Shown in pieces: positions 53,583 to 63,878 of a stretch of 64,000 bases of DNA. The position numbers and the translations under genes were made by a program. A model generated the notes under the pieces. The model was not told the DNA's origin. It made no database searches and saw only the letters and a list, made by a program, of their open reading frames with translations. Numbering within the stretch: the stretch's first letter is position 1; each line of letters begins with the position of its first letter. The stretch comes from Capra hircus (taxonomy: Eukaryota; Chordata; Mammalia; Artiodactyla; Bovidae): assembly GCF_001704415.2 (NCBI RefSeq), contig NC_030823.1:72726458-72790457 (forward strand), read 5' to 3'.

Positions 53583-53634
53583 TCAGTTTGAAAAAGCTGC
53601 CACTATCTAAATTCAATAGTCAGAAAGGAGAGTC

Positions 53635-53944
53635 AATGAAAAATTAACCAGTTAACCTAAGAAAGAAATAGGGAATTTTATTCAAGCCAAATTTGAGGAT
53701 TATAGCTCAAGAAGAACATCTCAGAAAACTCTGAGAAAGGTTCTGCCCATTTGAAATCAAAGCACAGTTATATTCATTTTTTGAGATGGGGGCTGAACAT
53801 TAACTGAAGTATTATTGACGGTTTACACAATCAAGATCTAAGTACCACGTGACCCCTTATCAAGAATGAATGTTATCTTTAAAATGCTGTCTTGTTGGTG
53901 CTGAGAATGTTGCCCTTTATGACTGAGCAGGTATTTCTGCCTGT
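53635..53944 (-). mobile_element. LTR-like remnant (endogenous retrovirus)
   Basis: GGGAATTTTATTCAAGCC, AATTTGAGGATTATAGCTC, AGAACATCTCAGAAAACTC, GGTTCTGCCCATTTGAAATC resemble antisense ruminant LTR sequence. The TTTTATT segment would give AATAAAA on the minus strand. No retroviral ORF is present. Family is uncertain. Confidence 0.42.
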
Positions 53945-54074
53945 GGTGCCGCGTGTGTGCCGCGTGTGTGCCGCGTGTGTGCCGCGTGTGTGCTGTGTGT
54001 GTGTGCTGTGCGCGTGTGTGCCGCGTGTGTGCCGCGTGTGTGCCGCGTGTGTGCGCTGAGTGTGTGTGTGCTGT
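53945..54074 (+). repeat. CpG-bearing 11-bp minisatellite
   Basis: The unit is GTGTGTGCCGC, repeated in two blocks of about four (53950-53990 and 54010-54050), separated and followed by TG-rich variants. Alternating purine-pyrimidine with CG steps gives Z-DNA potential. The repeat produces a Thr-His-Ala-rich minus-strand ORF that is not a gene. Confidence 0.93.
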
Positions 54075-54246
54075 GCATCCTTAGTCCCTCAGTCATGCCC
54101 CACTCTTTGCGGCCCCATGTACTGTAGCCTGCCAGGCTCCTCTGCCCATGAAATTTTCCTGGCAAGAATACTGGAGTAGATTGCCATTTCCTACTCCAGG
54201 GGTTCTTCCCAATGCAAGGCTCGAACCTGCATCTCTCGCATCCCCT
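54075..54246 (-). mobile_element. Bov-tA SINE, missing tRNA head
   Basis: CCTCAGTCATGCCCCACTC, TACTGTAGCCTGCCAGGC, CTGGCAAGAATACTGGAG and GCAAGGCTCGAACCTGCATC. It stops before the A-box complement. Confidence 0.9.
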
Positions 54247-54254
54247 GACTTGCC

Positions 54255-55140
54255 ATAAAATATGAATTTAATCTCATGTGAGAGGTTATGCAGGCAAAGC
54301 ACTACTTCCTACACAGGAGGCATTGGAGTCTCAAGAAGGTGTAGAGGACTTTCCCTGGTCTTGGGCAGTTGAGAGTTGGCGCCTTCCACTTCTTGAAGGT
54401 CACAGGGATGAAAGGAGGCAGGGAGAGGATTGTAGCCCTGCTGTCAAAACCAGGTTGGTTTTCTATGCTCTTTTACCAAACTCAATGCCTTTGACTGTCT
54501 GTTTAAAATCTCCTGCTGTAGAAGTCAATAGTAGTGATGCCAAAAGCTCAGCCTCTGTGCACCAGTGCTAAATCAAATCACAGAGATAGAGTTTTGGGTT
54601 AAGTAGAAAAGAATAGTTTAATTGCTCTGTCAGACAAAGGGGACACAGCAGATTTGTACCCTGAAAAACTGTGTGTCCCGATGGAAGAGGATTTGATGAG
54701 TTTTATAGCGGTGGTTCAGGGCAGGGCTGCTTAAGGATCAGCATGTGTGCAGGGTCTCACACATGGTCTCCTGATCGTCTCTGAAGAATGCTTCATCAAG
54801 TAGTTAGCATCTTCCATTTGTTGGGAGTTTCAGTTCTGCAGAAAAACTCAGAGATATTTTTATGTGTTCTGCCCAGGCCTCTTCCCTAAGAAGGCACTAC
54901 TCTTTCTTGACTGCCCCTCCCTTATCTCTTCATCACTTTCTTCCCTTATTAGCCACTGAAAGGTTTCTGTGACCAGGACCCCCACAAGGTCCTGCTTGGT
55001 TTCAAGAGAAAAACTCACAGAGCTTGCTTTCCTTGCAAAAAATGATTCAGTTATGACACCAAATCTCAAAACTCTCTCTTCTCCTCTCTCTCTCTCCTCT
55101 CTTGTCTATTAATGAGGACCTCTACCTTTACTTTTTCTGG
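54255..55140 (-). mobile_element. LTR-like remnant (endogenous retrovirus)
   Basis: About 0.9 kb resembling antisense ruminant LTR DNA: TTTGGGTTAAGTAGAAAAG, GCTCTGTCAGACAAAGGGG, TTTATAGCGGTGGTTCAGG, GTTGGGAGTTTCAGTTCTGC, CACAGAGCTTGCTTTCC, then a CT-rich tract and CTATTAATGAGGACC. No gag, pol or env frame is seen. It may form one unit with 53635-53944, split by the minisatellite and SINE. Confidence 0.42.
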
Positions 55141-56619
55141 CATTTTCCCCCTTTATTGGTGAGTACATTCACTTCTCAGTCTGGCTTAAAAATAGTTTAC
55201 TCTTTTCAAAAAGGCAGCCGAAGATTTAGTGAGAAACTAATTAATTGATATTTACTCTTGAAAAAAAAGGGGGGGAACTGTTAGGAAATCTAGATTTAAA
55301 TATTCCTTGATGACTAGCTGTGACTAAAGAACGCTTATTCTTGATGAAAGCGTGTTACTTGGGGGACATCACAAGCCAGTCACGTAGGTTAAAAGCCTCA
55401 CTGGCCTTATGAAGAATTTGGCCTTTTACAATGAAAGTGCCTGTCCTTGCTCTCTGGCGTGTAGGAATGTGAAACAGCGAAGGTTCAGAGGCAGTTTATT
55501 CCCCCTGTGCCCATCACAGTGCTTACCCATGAGGGACACTGAATTTCTGATTTTTGAATGCGCTGATGGAGGCTCGCCTGCAGGTGTGAGAACAAACGAC
55601 AAGGGAAATTACATAGGAGGGGCAGAGGGCAGAAAGAATGGTTTTTCGATTTTAAGAACCTGTGAAATGCTTGAGAGGGCAGAGGTCAGTGCATTTTGAT
55701 CTCTGGGGAGATGAAACACCCTGAGTCGCACAAGAGACGAGGAACCCCAGAAAAGCACGGTTAACCTCGAAGTCTATGAAAGGCTTGGCAGGGAGGGTAG
55801 GAAGTACAAATCCCATTAGCGGAGAAAGAAAGTATTTTCACAGCCACCTTTTAAAAAGCTGAAAGGCAAGACACAGAATTTTCTCTCCCTCTGCCCTCCC
55901 TCCCTGTTGGGACGGAATGAGGTGCCCCAGAGCCAGCACACTCAGAATAACGGCACCAGAGTAATAATGAGACCTTTCTCCAGGGACCGATTTGTCTGCA
56001 GAAAGGAGAAGTCATCAGGTATCCATTGTGGACGAATTGCACCTTCTCTTAACAATGGCTCTGATGAAGCTGCTAGAAGGTTCTTATCAGGGCGTAAAGA
56101 CTCTTCCAAGCAGCAGGAGAAGGAGAGGGAGGGAGAAAAATGAAAGGCTAGCAACCCCCAAATCATCATCGAGGAGCAGTGGAGAGAATAAGGGAGGCAC
56201 GCTTCCTGAATGCAAGTGATGTTAGCTGGTCAGTCAAACCGAGCCTCTGAAGAGAGAGATTAAAAAAGATGAGCGGGGCCAGCCTTCCCATAGGCAGGCT
56301 TTTTGCACAGAGGGCGAGGGTGGCTGGGTTTAAGCTGTGGAATTCTAAATTCCTCAGGCGGAAGTGAATAGCCAGAGGTCATACCAACGCCTCCTCTGTC
56401 CTCCACCTCGGGACTTTCTAAACCCCAGAGACGTAGGGCAGACCCTCAAGATTCAGAAACAGTGGGTTTTCAGGGTGCTATTGATGCAAGAAGAGAAATA
56501 GGATTGATTTTGTATTTATTAAATTTGTTAGATGCTTCGCTGGGTTGGGGCTCATTGACTCTCCATCACCTCTGGAGAGGTGCCTATTATTACTTACCAT
56601 GGGACCAGTGGGCTCTGAT
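55141..56619. other. Unique non-coding stretch
   Basis: No repeat is recognised. The 96-codon ORF (55409-55699, plus) and the overlapping 75-78-codon ORFs at 55907-56219 lack domains. AACTAATTAATTGATATTT (55234-55252) is a TAAT-rich patch. A short poly-A/poly-G junction occurs at 55261-55276. Confidence 0.42.
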
Positions 56620-57215
56620 AAAGACTTCAATTAGATTGCAACCCCATCCAAAACACTTCATTGGCTCTTCATATTTAAATGGAGTTAACCTCTGCCCTTT
56701 CTCTACCTCCAGAATTCAGTTTCCAGGACGTGACTACCATCCACCTCTCTGGATTTTTTCCCCCACAACTTATAACTGTACCTTTGGTTTCCTGCTGGGA
56801 AGTTGACTCCTTGATGTTGTCCAGTTGAGACTTCACTTCTCCACACTCCTGCCTTGGTTGATGTTAACCCCTCCACCTGGAATGTTCTTCTGACATTTCA
56901 GCCTACTCTACTCACTTGTTGAAGCTCTACCCACCTTTCAAAGCTGGGAGAATTCCCCTCCTTCAGGAGATCTTTATCAAAATGGAAGTAGCATCTCCCT
57001 CTCTGAAATGCTTAGGGCACTTCTCTCTCTATGGGGCATCGCCTATTGCACCTTGTTTATGATCGTTTACGGTCTTGTATAACTCTCTCTAATGAACCGT
57101 GAGTTCTTCAAGGGCAAGGACTCTATCTTTCTTATCTCTCTTTATCTCCCACTGCCTAGCACATTGTAGATAATTATTAAATAGCGATTAAATGAGAATT
57201 TTCATTAGCACCTGT
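56620..57215 (+). mobile_element. L2 LINE 3' region
   Basis: CACTTCATTGGCTCTTCA, ACCTGGAATGTTCTTCTG, CACCTTTCAAAGCTGGG, GAACCGTGAGTTCTTCAAGG, GCAAGGACTCTATCTTTC, CACTGCCTAGCACATTGTAG are in L2 order. It is an ancient, inactive LINE. Confidence 0.88.
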
Positions 57216-57439
57216 ATTTCTAATTTTGACGTTGCATGAACTTTCTAAGTTGATTTGAAAAACAAATTTACAGGAAGAAACTGGATCTGAGAGGCAACAT
57301 TCGAGTCCTAGATGGACAGTCACACAAGAAGAGTTGTCACTGACTCATATTCTTCCTGGGGGCAGCCTGCTTACACATTTTGGATTTTGGCACTTTTCCC
57401 TTCTTTTCCTCCTTACCTAAAGAAGGTGGGATACAGGTG
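57216..57439. other. Short unique stretch
   Basis: No feature is recognised. Confidence 0.4.
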
Positions 57440-57560
57440 GAATGTATTGCATGCTTAGCTCTATGTCTACCCCTTTGCTGACCATTTTACACCACTAACC
57501 CATTTAATCTTTGCAATAATCCTTTGCAGGAGCATTATTTCCATTACATAGTTGAGTAAA
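57440..57560 (-). mobile_element. MIR SINE fragment
   Basis: GCATGCTTAGCTCTATGTC, ACTAACCCATTTAATCTTTG, CAATAATCCTTTGCAGGAG and TTATTTCCATTACATAG follow antisense MIR. Confidence 0.7.
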
Positions 57561-57561
57561 A

Positions 57562-57601
57562 ACAAAACAAACAAACAAACAACAATAACAACAAAAACAA
57601 A
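57562..57601 (+). repeat. A/C-rich simple repeat
   Basis: AAACAAACAAACAAACAACA-type units between two opposed MIR fragments. Confidence 0.85.
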
Positions 57602-57639
57602 GACCCGAGAGCCACAAGTCTAGGAGACAGACTTGGATG

Positions 57640-57830
57640 CTGTCCCCAGAAAACTACGGTTCGAGGTCAATCTCTGTCACAAGTCAGTAAAGTAAAGCTT
57701 AACCAAGTTATGGAAACTCTGTGGGCTCAGTATTCACATCTGTAGGATGGGGAGCATAATGATCCCTGGAATGTTTGTTGTAAGGATTTAAGGAAAGGAT
57801 TAAATGTGATTAAATGATCAAGAAAAGTGG
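57640..57830 (+). mobile_element. MIR SINE fragment
   Basis: CAATCTCTGTCACAAGTC, TTAACCAAGTTATGGAAAC, CACATCTGTAGGATGGGG and TAAGGATTTAAGGAAAGG follow plus-strand MIR. Confidence 0.72.
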
Positions 57831-58844
57831 AATTTCCACCATGGTGCTTGAGACACAATCTATTAGAAATTAAAAAAAAATTAAGATGCATTCTTTTGTA
57901 TTATCTAAAAGTGACCAACTCCATGTGATCCGATGTTCTGTTTTAACCCAGTTCAATCTCTGGGCAGGAAATCCTCCTCATTCAACACTAAGCTAAATGC
58001 CCTTTCAGGGTGTTCCTGGGATCTCTCTGTGTACACATCTCTCTTCATTGTCTCTCATTCACAAAAATTTTTACAGAAGAGTCTTGCCAAGATGACACTC
58101 AGGCAGAGAGTAGAAATGGAGAGGTAACAGTGTCCCATTTTTAAGAATACCAAAAACCTTTAATAACCTCTCAGCCCATGTGACTAATTAGAGCCAGAAC
58201 TAAAGATCAGACCTCAGGGCTCCTCTCTCCTCCACCAGGAGACTCAAGAGGGCTTGTCCTGGCCTAGGGAACAGGTGATGGTGCAGAGACAGATGGGACT
58301 GGTTTTCAACTCATCTCTAATTTCCCTGGATTTCTATGCTCTGATTACATGTTAATGGCTTGGCAGAAACTTCAAAATTAAACTTGTGAAAGACATCACT
58401 GTTATTGGACCTCTAGGCAATTACAGTAGCTGTCAAAGGTTTTAGAGCCAACATCCAGCTTGACCCTTTCTAAATGACTCAAGAGCGGCATTTTAATGAG
58501 AAATGAAAGCAGAAAAGGTGTTGCTTTTTTTAAAACAGGCGGTTTTAATGGGGAAATTGGGACTGAATTTGACTGCCTATCCAAAGGGTACTGGTGGGAC
58601 GGGCGAGCAGAGCCTAGGGCTGTTGACTTCTGTTTGTTTCAGCAGCTTTCTCAGTCTCTCCCACTGGAACCTCTCAGGAGAAGTCACAAAGAGAGATGCT
58701 GAAGAATTACTCCCCGGGAAGGCTTCAAGCTCATGACTGCATCTGAGATAGCTAGATTACCAGCTCCAGTCAGTCCCCCTTTTCTCCTTCATCTCTGGGC
58801 CTGGTCAAGAGTAACCAGCTGGGTGCCAAGGCCAAGCTACCTTT
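57831..58844. other. Unique non-coding stretch
   Basis: No gene or repeat family is recognised. ORFs of 60-85 codons overlap across strands at 58402-58990 without domains. Confidence 0.42.
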
Positions 58845-59146
58845 TTTTTTTCAAAAGACAAAATTCATACACCCCAAAATTCACCTATTTAAGGTATACA
58901 GTTTTGTACATTAACAAAGTTGTGCAACCATCACCATGGTCTAATTTTGTAATGTATTCACCACTCCAAAAAGAAGCTCATCCCCATTAGCACTCATTCC
59001 CCATTCTTCTTGTCTTCGGCCCCTGGAAGCCGCTAATCTGCCTGTTTCTATGGATTTGCCTCTTCTGGGCATTTCGTAAAAATGGAATAATAAGATAGAT
59101 GGCATTTTGTGTCTGGCTATATTCACTTAGCATAATACATTCAAAG
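58845..59146 (-). mobile_element. L1 LINE 3' region, left part (split by an LTR)
   Basis: AAATTCACCTATTTAAGG, GTGCAACCATCACCATGG, AGCTCATCCCCATTAGC, TCTATGGATTTGCCTCTTC, TTCACTTAGCATAATAC in antisense L1 order. It continues at 59656. Confidence 0.88.
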
Positions 59147-59655
59147 CTGAGAGGTTAAAGGGAGCAGTGTGCAAGATCAGTCTCACTTCTGACATCAGTT
59201 GCAAGTTTGGAGACCCAACGATTTAAAAGTTGGCTAGAAGGACTCACAAAACTCACTGAAAGCTGCTATACTCATGATTGCTGTTCATTACAGCTAAAGA
59301 AGAGCATTAAAGTCAGCCGAAGGAAGAGGTACATGGGCAGAGTCCACCAAAGTACCAGCTGTGGAACCTTGGTATGCAGAGCCGTGGTGTACAAAGTCTA
59401 TATTCGGGCTTGATTATGTAAACCTGTTTGACTGCCCAAGTGGCTGACTTTAGTCTCCAGTCCTCAGAGGTCAACCAATAATATGTGTCCCAAAGCCCCA
59501 TCCTAAATTCCACTGTTAGACTCTGGTTGGCGCAAGGCTCCAAATCAAACAAAACCACTTTTAACAGTCAGTACATTCCAAGGGCCTAGATTCTCAGGAG
59601 CCAAGGGAAAAGGCCAGATCTCTGGGTAAAAATGAATTCTTTACTATATAAGCGT
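59147..59655 (-). mobile_element. Solo-LTR-like element (ERVL/MLT2-like) within L1
   Basis: About 510 bases begin near TGAGAGGTTAAAGGGAGCAG and contain GAAGGACTCACAAAACTC, CTATACTCATGATTGCTG, TTCATTACAGCTAAAGAAG, AGAGGTACATGGGCAGAG and ACATTCCAAGGGCC, as in antisense ERVL-type LTRs. The flanking L1 sequence shows AAAGC at the left and TAAGC at the right, consistent with a 5-bp TSD. No internal viral genes are present. Confidence 0.6.
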
Positions 59656-59862
59656 TCATCCAAGTTGCAGCCTCTGTTAGTACTTCTTTCCCTTTTATGG
59701 CTGAATAATGTTTGGTTGCAGATATACTTTTTTGTTTATTCATTCATCACATGATGAGCTTTGGGTTGTTTCTGGTTTTTGGCTAGTATGAATCATGCTA
59801 CTATGAAAATTTGTGTACAAGTATTTCCATGAGCATATGTTTTCAATTTTCTTGGATATTTG
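59656..59862 (-). mobile_element. L1 LINE 3' region, right part
   Basis: GTTCATCCAAGTTGCAGCC, CCCTTTTATGGCTGAATAATG, TTTGGGTTGTTTCTGG and TTTTCAATTTTCTTGG continue the L1 of 58845-59146 without gap. Confidence 0.87.
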
Positions 59863-60741
59863 CTGCCTGTTAGGAAAAACACCCTCATGTGGGTGGTCTT
59901 TTGGTCCCTACGTGGCTGCAAAAGAAAGGGTTGGACTCGGAGCACTTCTTTACCAAGAGATTAGGGGCTCATAGCCCGTGCCAGGCTTATCACCTTATGT
60001 GAGATAGTAGCGGCCCACAGGGACTTCAAAATTGTGTCATAGTCACTCTTTTGGAATCGAATTCCAATGAGGTAAACTGTTAATGTGAATTACTTTAGCA
60101 TAATTAAGAAAAATGGACATTGAATAATAGTTGAAAGTTCAATTCTGGTGGGGGAGGAAAAAAAGTTCTAAAAGGCAGAAATAGTAAAAAAAAAAAAAAG
60201 TAGGGGTTGCTTGTAAGGATCTGTGGGAAGAGCGCCAGGAACTAGGGTTGCTAGAGTAGAAAGGGGCAGTCTATAGGGGAGAGAAAGCACTCAAGGTACA
60301 GCTCACACACATCACAGTCCTATATCCGTGTAGGCTTGGCTACTGAAGCAAAGCTATTTGATTTTCTAACTCAGGCTTGATTTTCACTTAGTGATTCCCT
60401 TAGGATTCTTGTTACAGGACAGTGGCAACAATGGAATGAGACATGCTTTCTTATCCAATTCTTTTGGAGAGAGAAAGATTGATGGGAAACAATACAAACA
60501 TCTTCCTGGCACAGATGGGCAGAGCATTTTGCTCGAGGCAGATCAGTCCTAGCACACTGGAGACAGTTCCAAGAACCACATTAGAAGGGCTTCAGGGAAT
60601 CACAGAGTTGGCTGGGAAAGGAATAACAACAAGAGCTAAATATGGACCGGCTGGCTCATCACCTCTGAAAGGGAACCAAGCAGTTATGGTGATGATCTTG
60701 TGGGCAAAATGCTATGGGGAATTTACCAGGGCTGTAGGCAT
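59863..60741. other. Non-coding stretch, possibly LTR-derived
   Basis: TGTTAGGAAAAACACCCTC (59869-59887) resembles an LTR start, but I cannot follow a family through the segment. An A run lies at about 60186-60199. The 105-codon plus ORF (60443-60760) runs into a SINE and has no domain. Confidence 0.35.
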
Positions 60742-60930
60742 GAAAGTGAAAAGGAAGTGAAGTCTCTCAGTTGTGTCCGACTCTTTGCGACCCCGTGGAC
60801 GGTAGCCTACCAGGCTCCGTGGTCCATGGGATTTTCCAGGCAAGAATACTGGAGTGGGCTGCCATTTCCTTCTTCAGGGGATCTTCCCAACCCAGGGATC
60901 AAACCCGGGGCTCCTGCACTGCAGGAGGCA
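60742..60930 (-). mobile_element. Bov-tA SINE, missing tRNA head
   Basis: GTCTCTCAGTTGTGTCCGAC, CGTGGACGGTAGCCTACC, GGGATCTTCCCAACCCAG, GATCAAACCCGGGGCTCC. It ends at the B-box side, near GCAGGAGGCATAAG. Confidence 0.93.
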
Positions 60931-61398
60931 TAAGATGCAGCAAATTTACGGGGAAGGAGTACCCGGGAAGAACGCCCTGCACCGGTGGCTTTACAGGGTG
61001 CTCTCTCCGCTTCTTTTTCTTCCCCTGACCTGATGCATTCCTCAACTCTGTTGCGTGTGCATCTCCAATGTAAAGAAATGTGAAAAGACAACTTGAAAAT
61101 TGCCTGAAGAAAGACCACATGGTGCATGCTCCACGGAGCAGATGATATGAGTAGCAACACCTGGATCTCCTCCCACGTTTATGCACCTTGATAGGTGGAC
61201 ACCCTTTGGAGCACGTCTTCTTCATAAAATGCTGAGGCAGTCATCTTCTTATTTTTTTTTTTCCCATTTCTATTTTGTTTGCTGGAGGGGAGGAAAATAA
61301 AATTCTTTCTACCCTTCTAGGCTTTCATCAGGGGATAACAGAAGATGGACTAACAAGAGCATAGCATCTATTCTCCTGTGTATTTCATATCAATTTTA
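60931..61398. other. Unique non-coding stretch
   Basis: Minus-strand ORFs of 108-117 codons cross from this region into the SINE and are artefacts. A T run lies at about 61251-61261. Confidence 0.42.
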
Positions 61399-61534
61399 GG
61401 GACTTCCCTGGCCATCCAGGGGTTTAGATTCTGTGATTCCAATTCAGGAGGTGTAGGTTTGAGCCTTAGTTGCGGAAAGATCCCACATGCCATGTGGTGT
61501 GTCCAACAAAACAAAAGTCTCTTTAAAAAAAAGT
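61399..61534 (+). mobile_element. CHR-2-type tRNA SINE
   Basis: GGGACTTCCCTGGCCATCC, AGGGGTTTAGATTCTGTG, GCGGAAAGATCCCACATGCC, then an A-rich tail (TTTAAAAAAAAG). Confidence 0.92.
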
Positions 61535-62877
61535 TTATAAATTTTATATGCTATGGGTGCCTTCATAAGGAAATGAAGATCTAGCAAAATAGTTAAAACT
61601 GGGAGTTTTTATACAGGGTTTGATGAAGAGTGGACAGTAGTGGGAAATTGTGACAGGACAAAGGAAAACAAGCTCAAAGGAATAAACTGGGAGAACTTGG
61701 CAAGGTCCATTCATTCTGGCTCCTCTTGCAGTTCTTCTGACTTGGAGCTAGGATGCTCCTCTCCTCTAGGTGTAGGGTGAGCGCCTCTCCCGTGAGGGTC
61801 TTATGAACTGCATTTGGAGAAATTCAGGAAGTCCTTCCAGCACCTATGGTTTCTTAAATCCCTTTAGCTTAAAATACTCAACATGCCAAGGTGTTGTATT
61901 TTGGGGTAACGTGTTCTGAACCTTGTCATTGCAGAGAGAAGAACAGTGAAATAGTGAGGGTTTCAAACTTTATTTTTAAGTCAATGAGATAGTTTGGTGG
62001 GTGAAAAGAGACTTCAATCACTCTTGTACCTGGATCATTATCATGATGGCACTTTTAAGCTCATCGCCTTTCTTACTTTTAAAAATAGATTCAAACTGAC
62101 TTTGGATAATGTCTTTGAAAGCAAACAAACAACTCTGTGATTCCTACCCATAAATTCGTGAGACATTTTGGGAACCACTGTTGGAGTATTGCCATAACAA
62201 GTGAGCAAGGGTGATTCAGGGTCTGTAAATATCAAGGAATTCACTTATGCTTAAATTTTTTTTTTTTTTTAAAGTTTCAGGGAACTGGTTTTGAGGCATA
62301 GGGCTGTCTTGTTCATTTGGTTTTTACATAGCAGCCCTGTGTCAATAAGGCCAGCGACTTAGGCCTTACTGGTTGGGAGATAACTAGGTGAGACCTTTGG
62401 CTCTTGGGTGAAGGAGAATGGAAATTAAGATGCAAGAGGAAGGACAGAAATCTAGACAGCGAGGAGCGGAGCTGAGCCATAAACCTTCCTGGCAGTGGCC
62501 TTGATGCTGCAGGACTGCTCGGCTTTCAACAGGGACACAGAGGCTTGAGCACCATTATTTATGGAGAGCACCCCTGGGGCCTGGTCTTGGAGAAACAGCC
62601 TGGGCTGTCAGTCTGTAGAAATGGCTGTAAACATTTACGAATCCTGAGTATTTCCAGGGTGCAGCGGGCAGGCTTTTCAAAAGCAGACCGTCCACTTGCT
62701 GAGCATACTTCTGGCTGCTCGTAAACACTGTCTCCTTGGAAAATGTGCTGACTTCTTTTCATTCCACCTCACCTCCATCTCCTTTTCACTTCAAGAACTG
62801 GAGTTGGAGTTACAACTAAACCGCCTCTTCCTTCCAGGGCGGGAGCTCATCATGCTGTGAGAATGGTTTTCCTTCTG
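61535..62877. other. Unique non-coding stretch
   Basis: A T run lies at 62257-62270. No gene is recognised. The 67-codon minus ORFs (62041-62244 and 62559-62762) lack domains. Confidence 0.42.
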
Positions 62878-63640
62878 CAGCCCTCTTTTATGACAATGCC
62901 CTCCATCTTGTTTGCGGGAAGTATTCATAGTCCCGTGAAAGTAAGCCGGCTAATCATGAGGTAACCGATGACTCTGGAGTAGAAAACATGAAACTGAATG
63001 ACAGGCATCCAGCCACAGATGTACTAATTTAATTTCATGCCCCGACATCAGCTGCTCCTCGCCACTTAAAAGGAACATTTGCATCCGTCTGTCATCAACT
63101 CTCCCTTTTCATTTTAAAATCTCCTTGCTCTCTTTTCTTCCCCTTTGCTCCTTCCCCCCTCACTACAATTTGATGAAATAATGGGGCACATTTAAAATCC
63201 AAACTCAGGCAATTCAAATACTGAGCGGATGCGATTTTGTTCCATTCTAAGTCAGCCTGGAAGAGTGTCTGGGGAGGAGAAATCAAGGGGCCAAACAAAA
63301 AAGCAAGTGAGAGAGACAGAAGATTTTGAATGCAAATCGACCTCCTCAACCCATTTGAAACAACCTGCTGTGAACCGGGCTAGAACGCATGGCCCATTAG
63401 CACCTTGTTAGGCTGTCAGAGCCCCGAGCAGCTTAACAGGGTGATAATGGGGAGGAAATGGCCAGGAACTTTCGGGGCTCAGCCCCAGCTCCTTGCTATT
63501 CTACCCAGTCACTCTTGGGACCCCCAGGTGGGGCTGGTTAGAGTAGCTCCAGAGAAAAGGACGGGGAGAGAGAGTAATATCATTAAACTTATTGTCAACT
63601 TTTTTAAAATGCACCTTTTTAGCAAAAGAGAAAACAAAGG
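62878..63640. promoter_or_regulatory. Conserved-looking unique block
   Basis: Non-repeat DNA with GCCGGCTAATCATGAGG (62945-62961), ACTAATTTAATTTCATG (63022-63038), AAACTCAGGCAATTCAAATAC and CATTAAACTTATTGTC (63580, SOX/homeodomain-like). No ORF stands out. Candidate regulatory element by texture only. Confidence 0.3.
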
Positions 63641-63878
63641 TTAATTTTAGTTTCCTGGAGTTGGGAGAGGGCAATTTATTTATTTATTTTCGGTGGGGAT
63701 CTCTTTGTGCTTGCTTTCTCTCACTTCATCAAATATTGAGGTTTAGTGGAAAAAAAAAAGATAGGGTATTAGGGGCTGCATGGTGAAATCTCAGTGATTA
63801 AGTTTTATGTAAAATAATATGGTTGACACACAGGCCAGTGAACGATCATTTGTGAATGTTTTTAAGAATGAAATACCA
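63641..63878. other. Short unique AT-rich stretch
   Basis: TTATTTATTTATTTTCGG (63677-63694) and an A run (about 63751-63759). No feature beyond that. Confidence 0.4.

Noticed and set aside
59692..59701. CArG-box match CCTTTTATGG
   Set aside because: It lies in the antisense L1 3' region and derives from the L1 consensus (TTCCTTTTTATGGCTG), so it carries no evidence of selection.
59863..60741. Possible full LTR starting TGTTAGGAAAAAC
   Set aside because: No matching terminus, TSD or family consensus could be followed through the segment. Left as unclassified.
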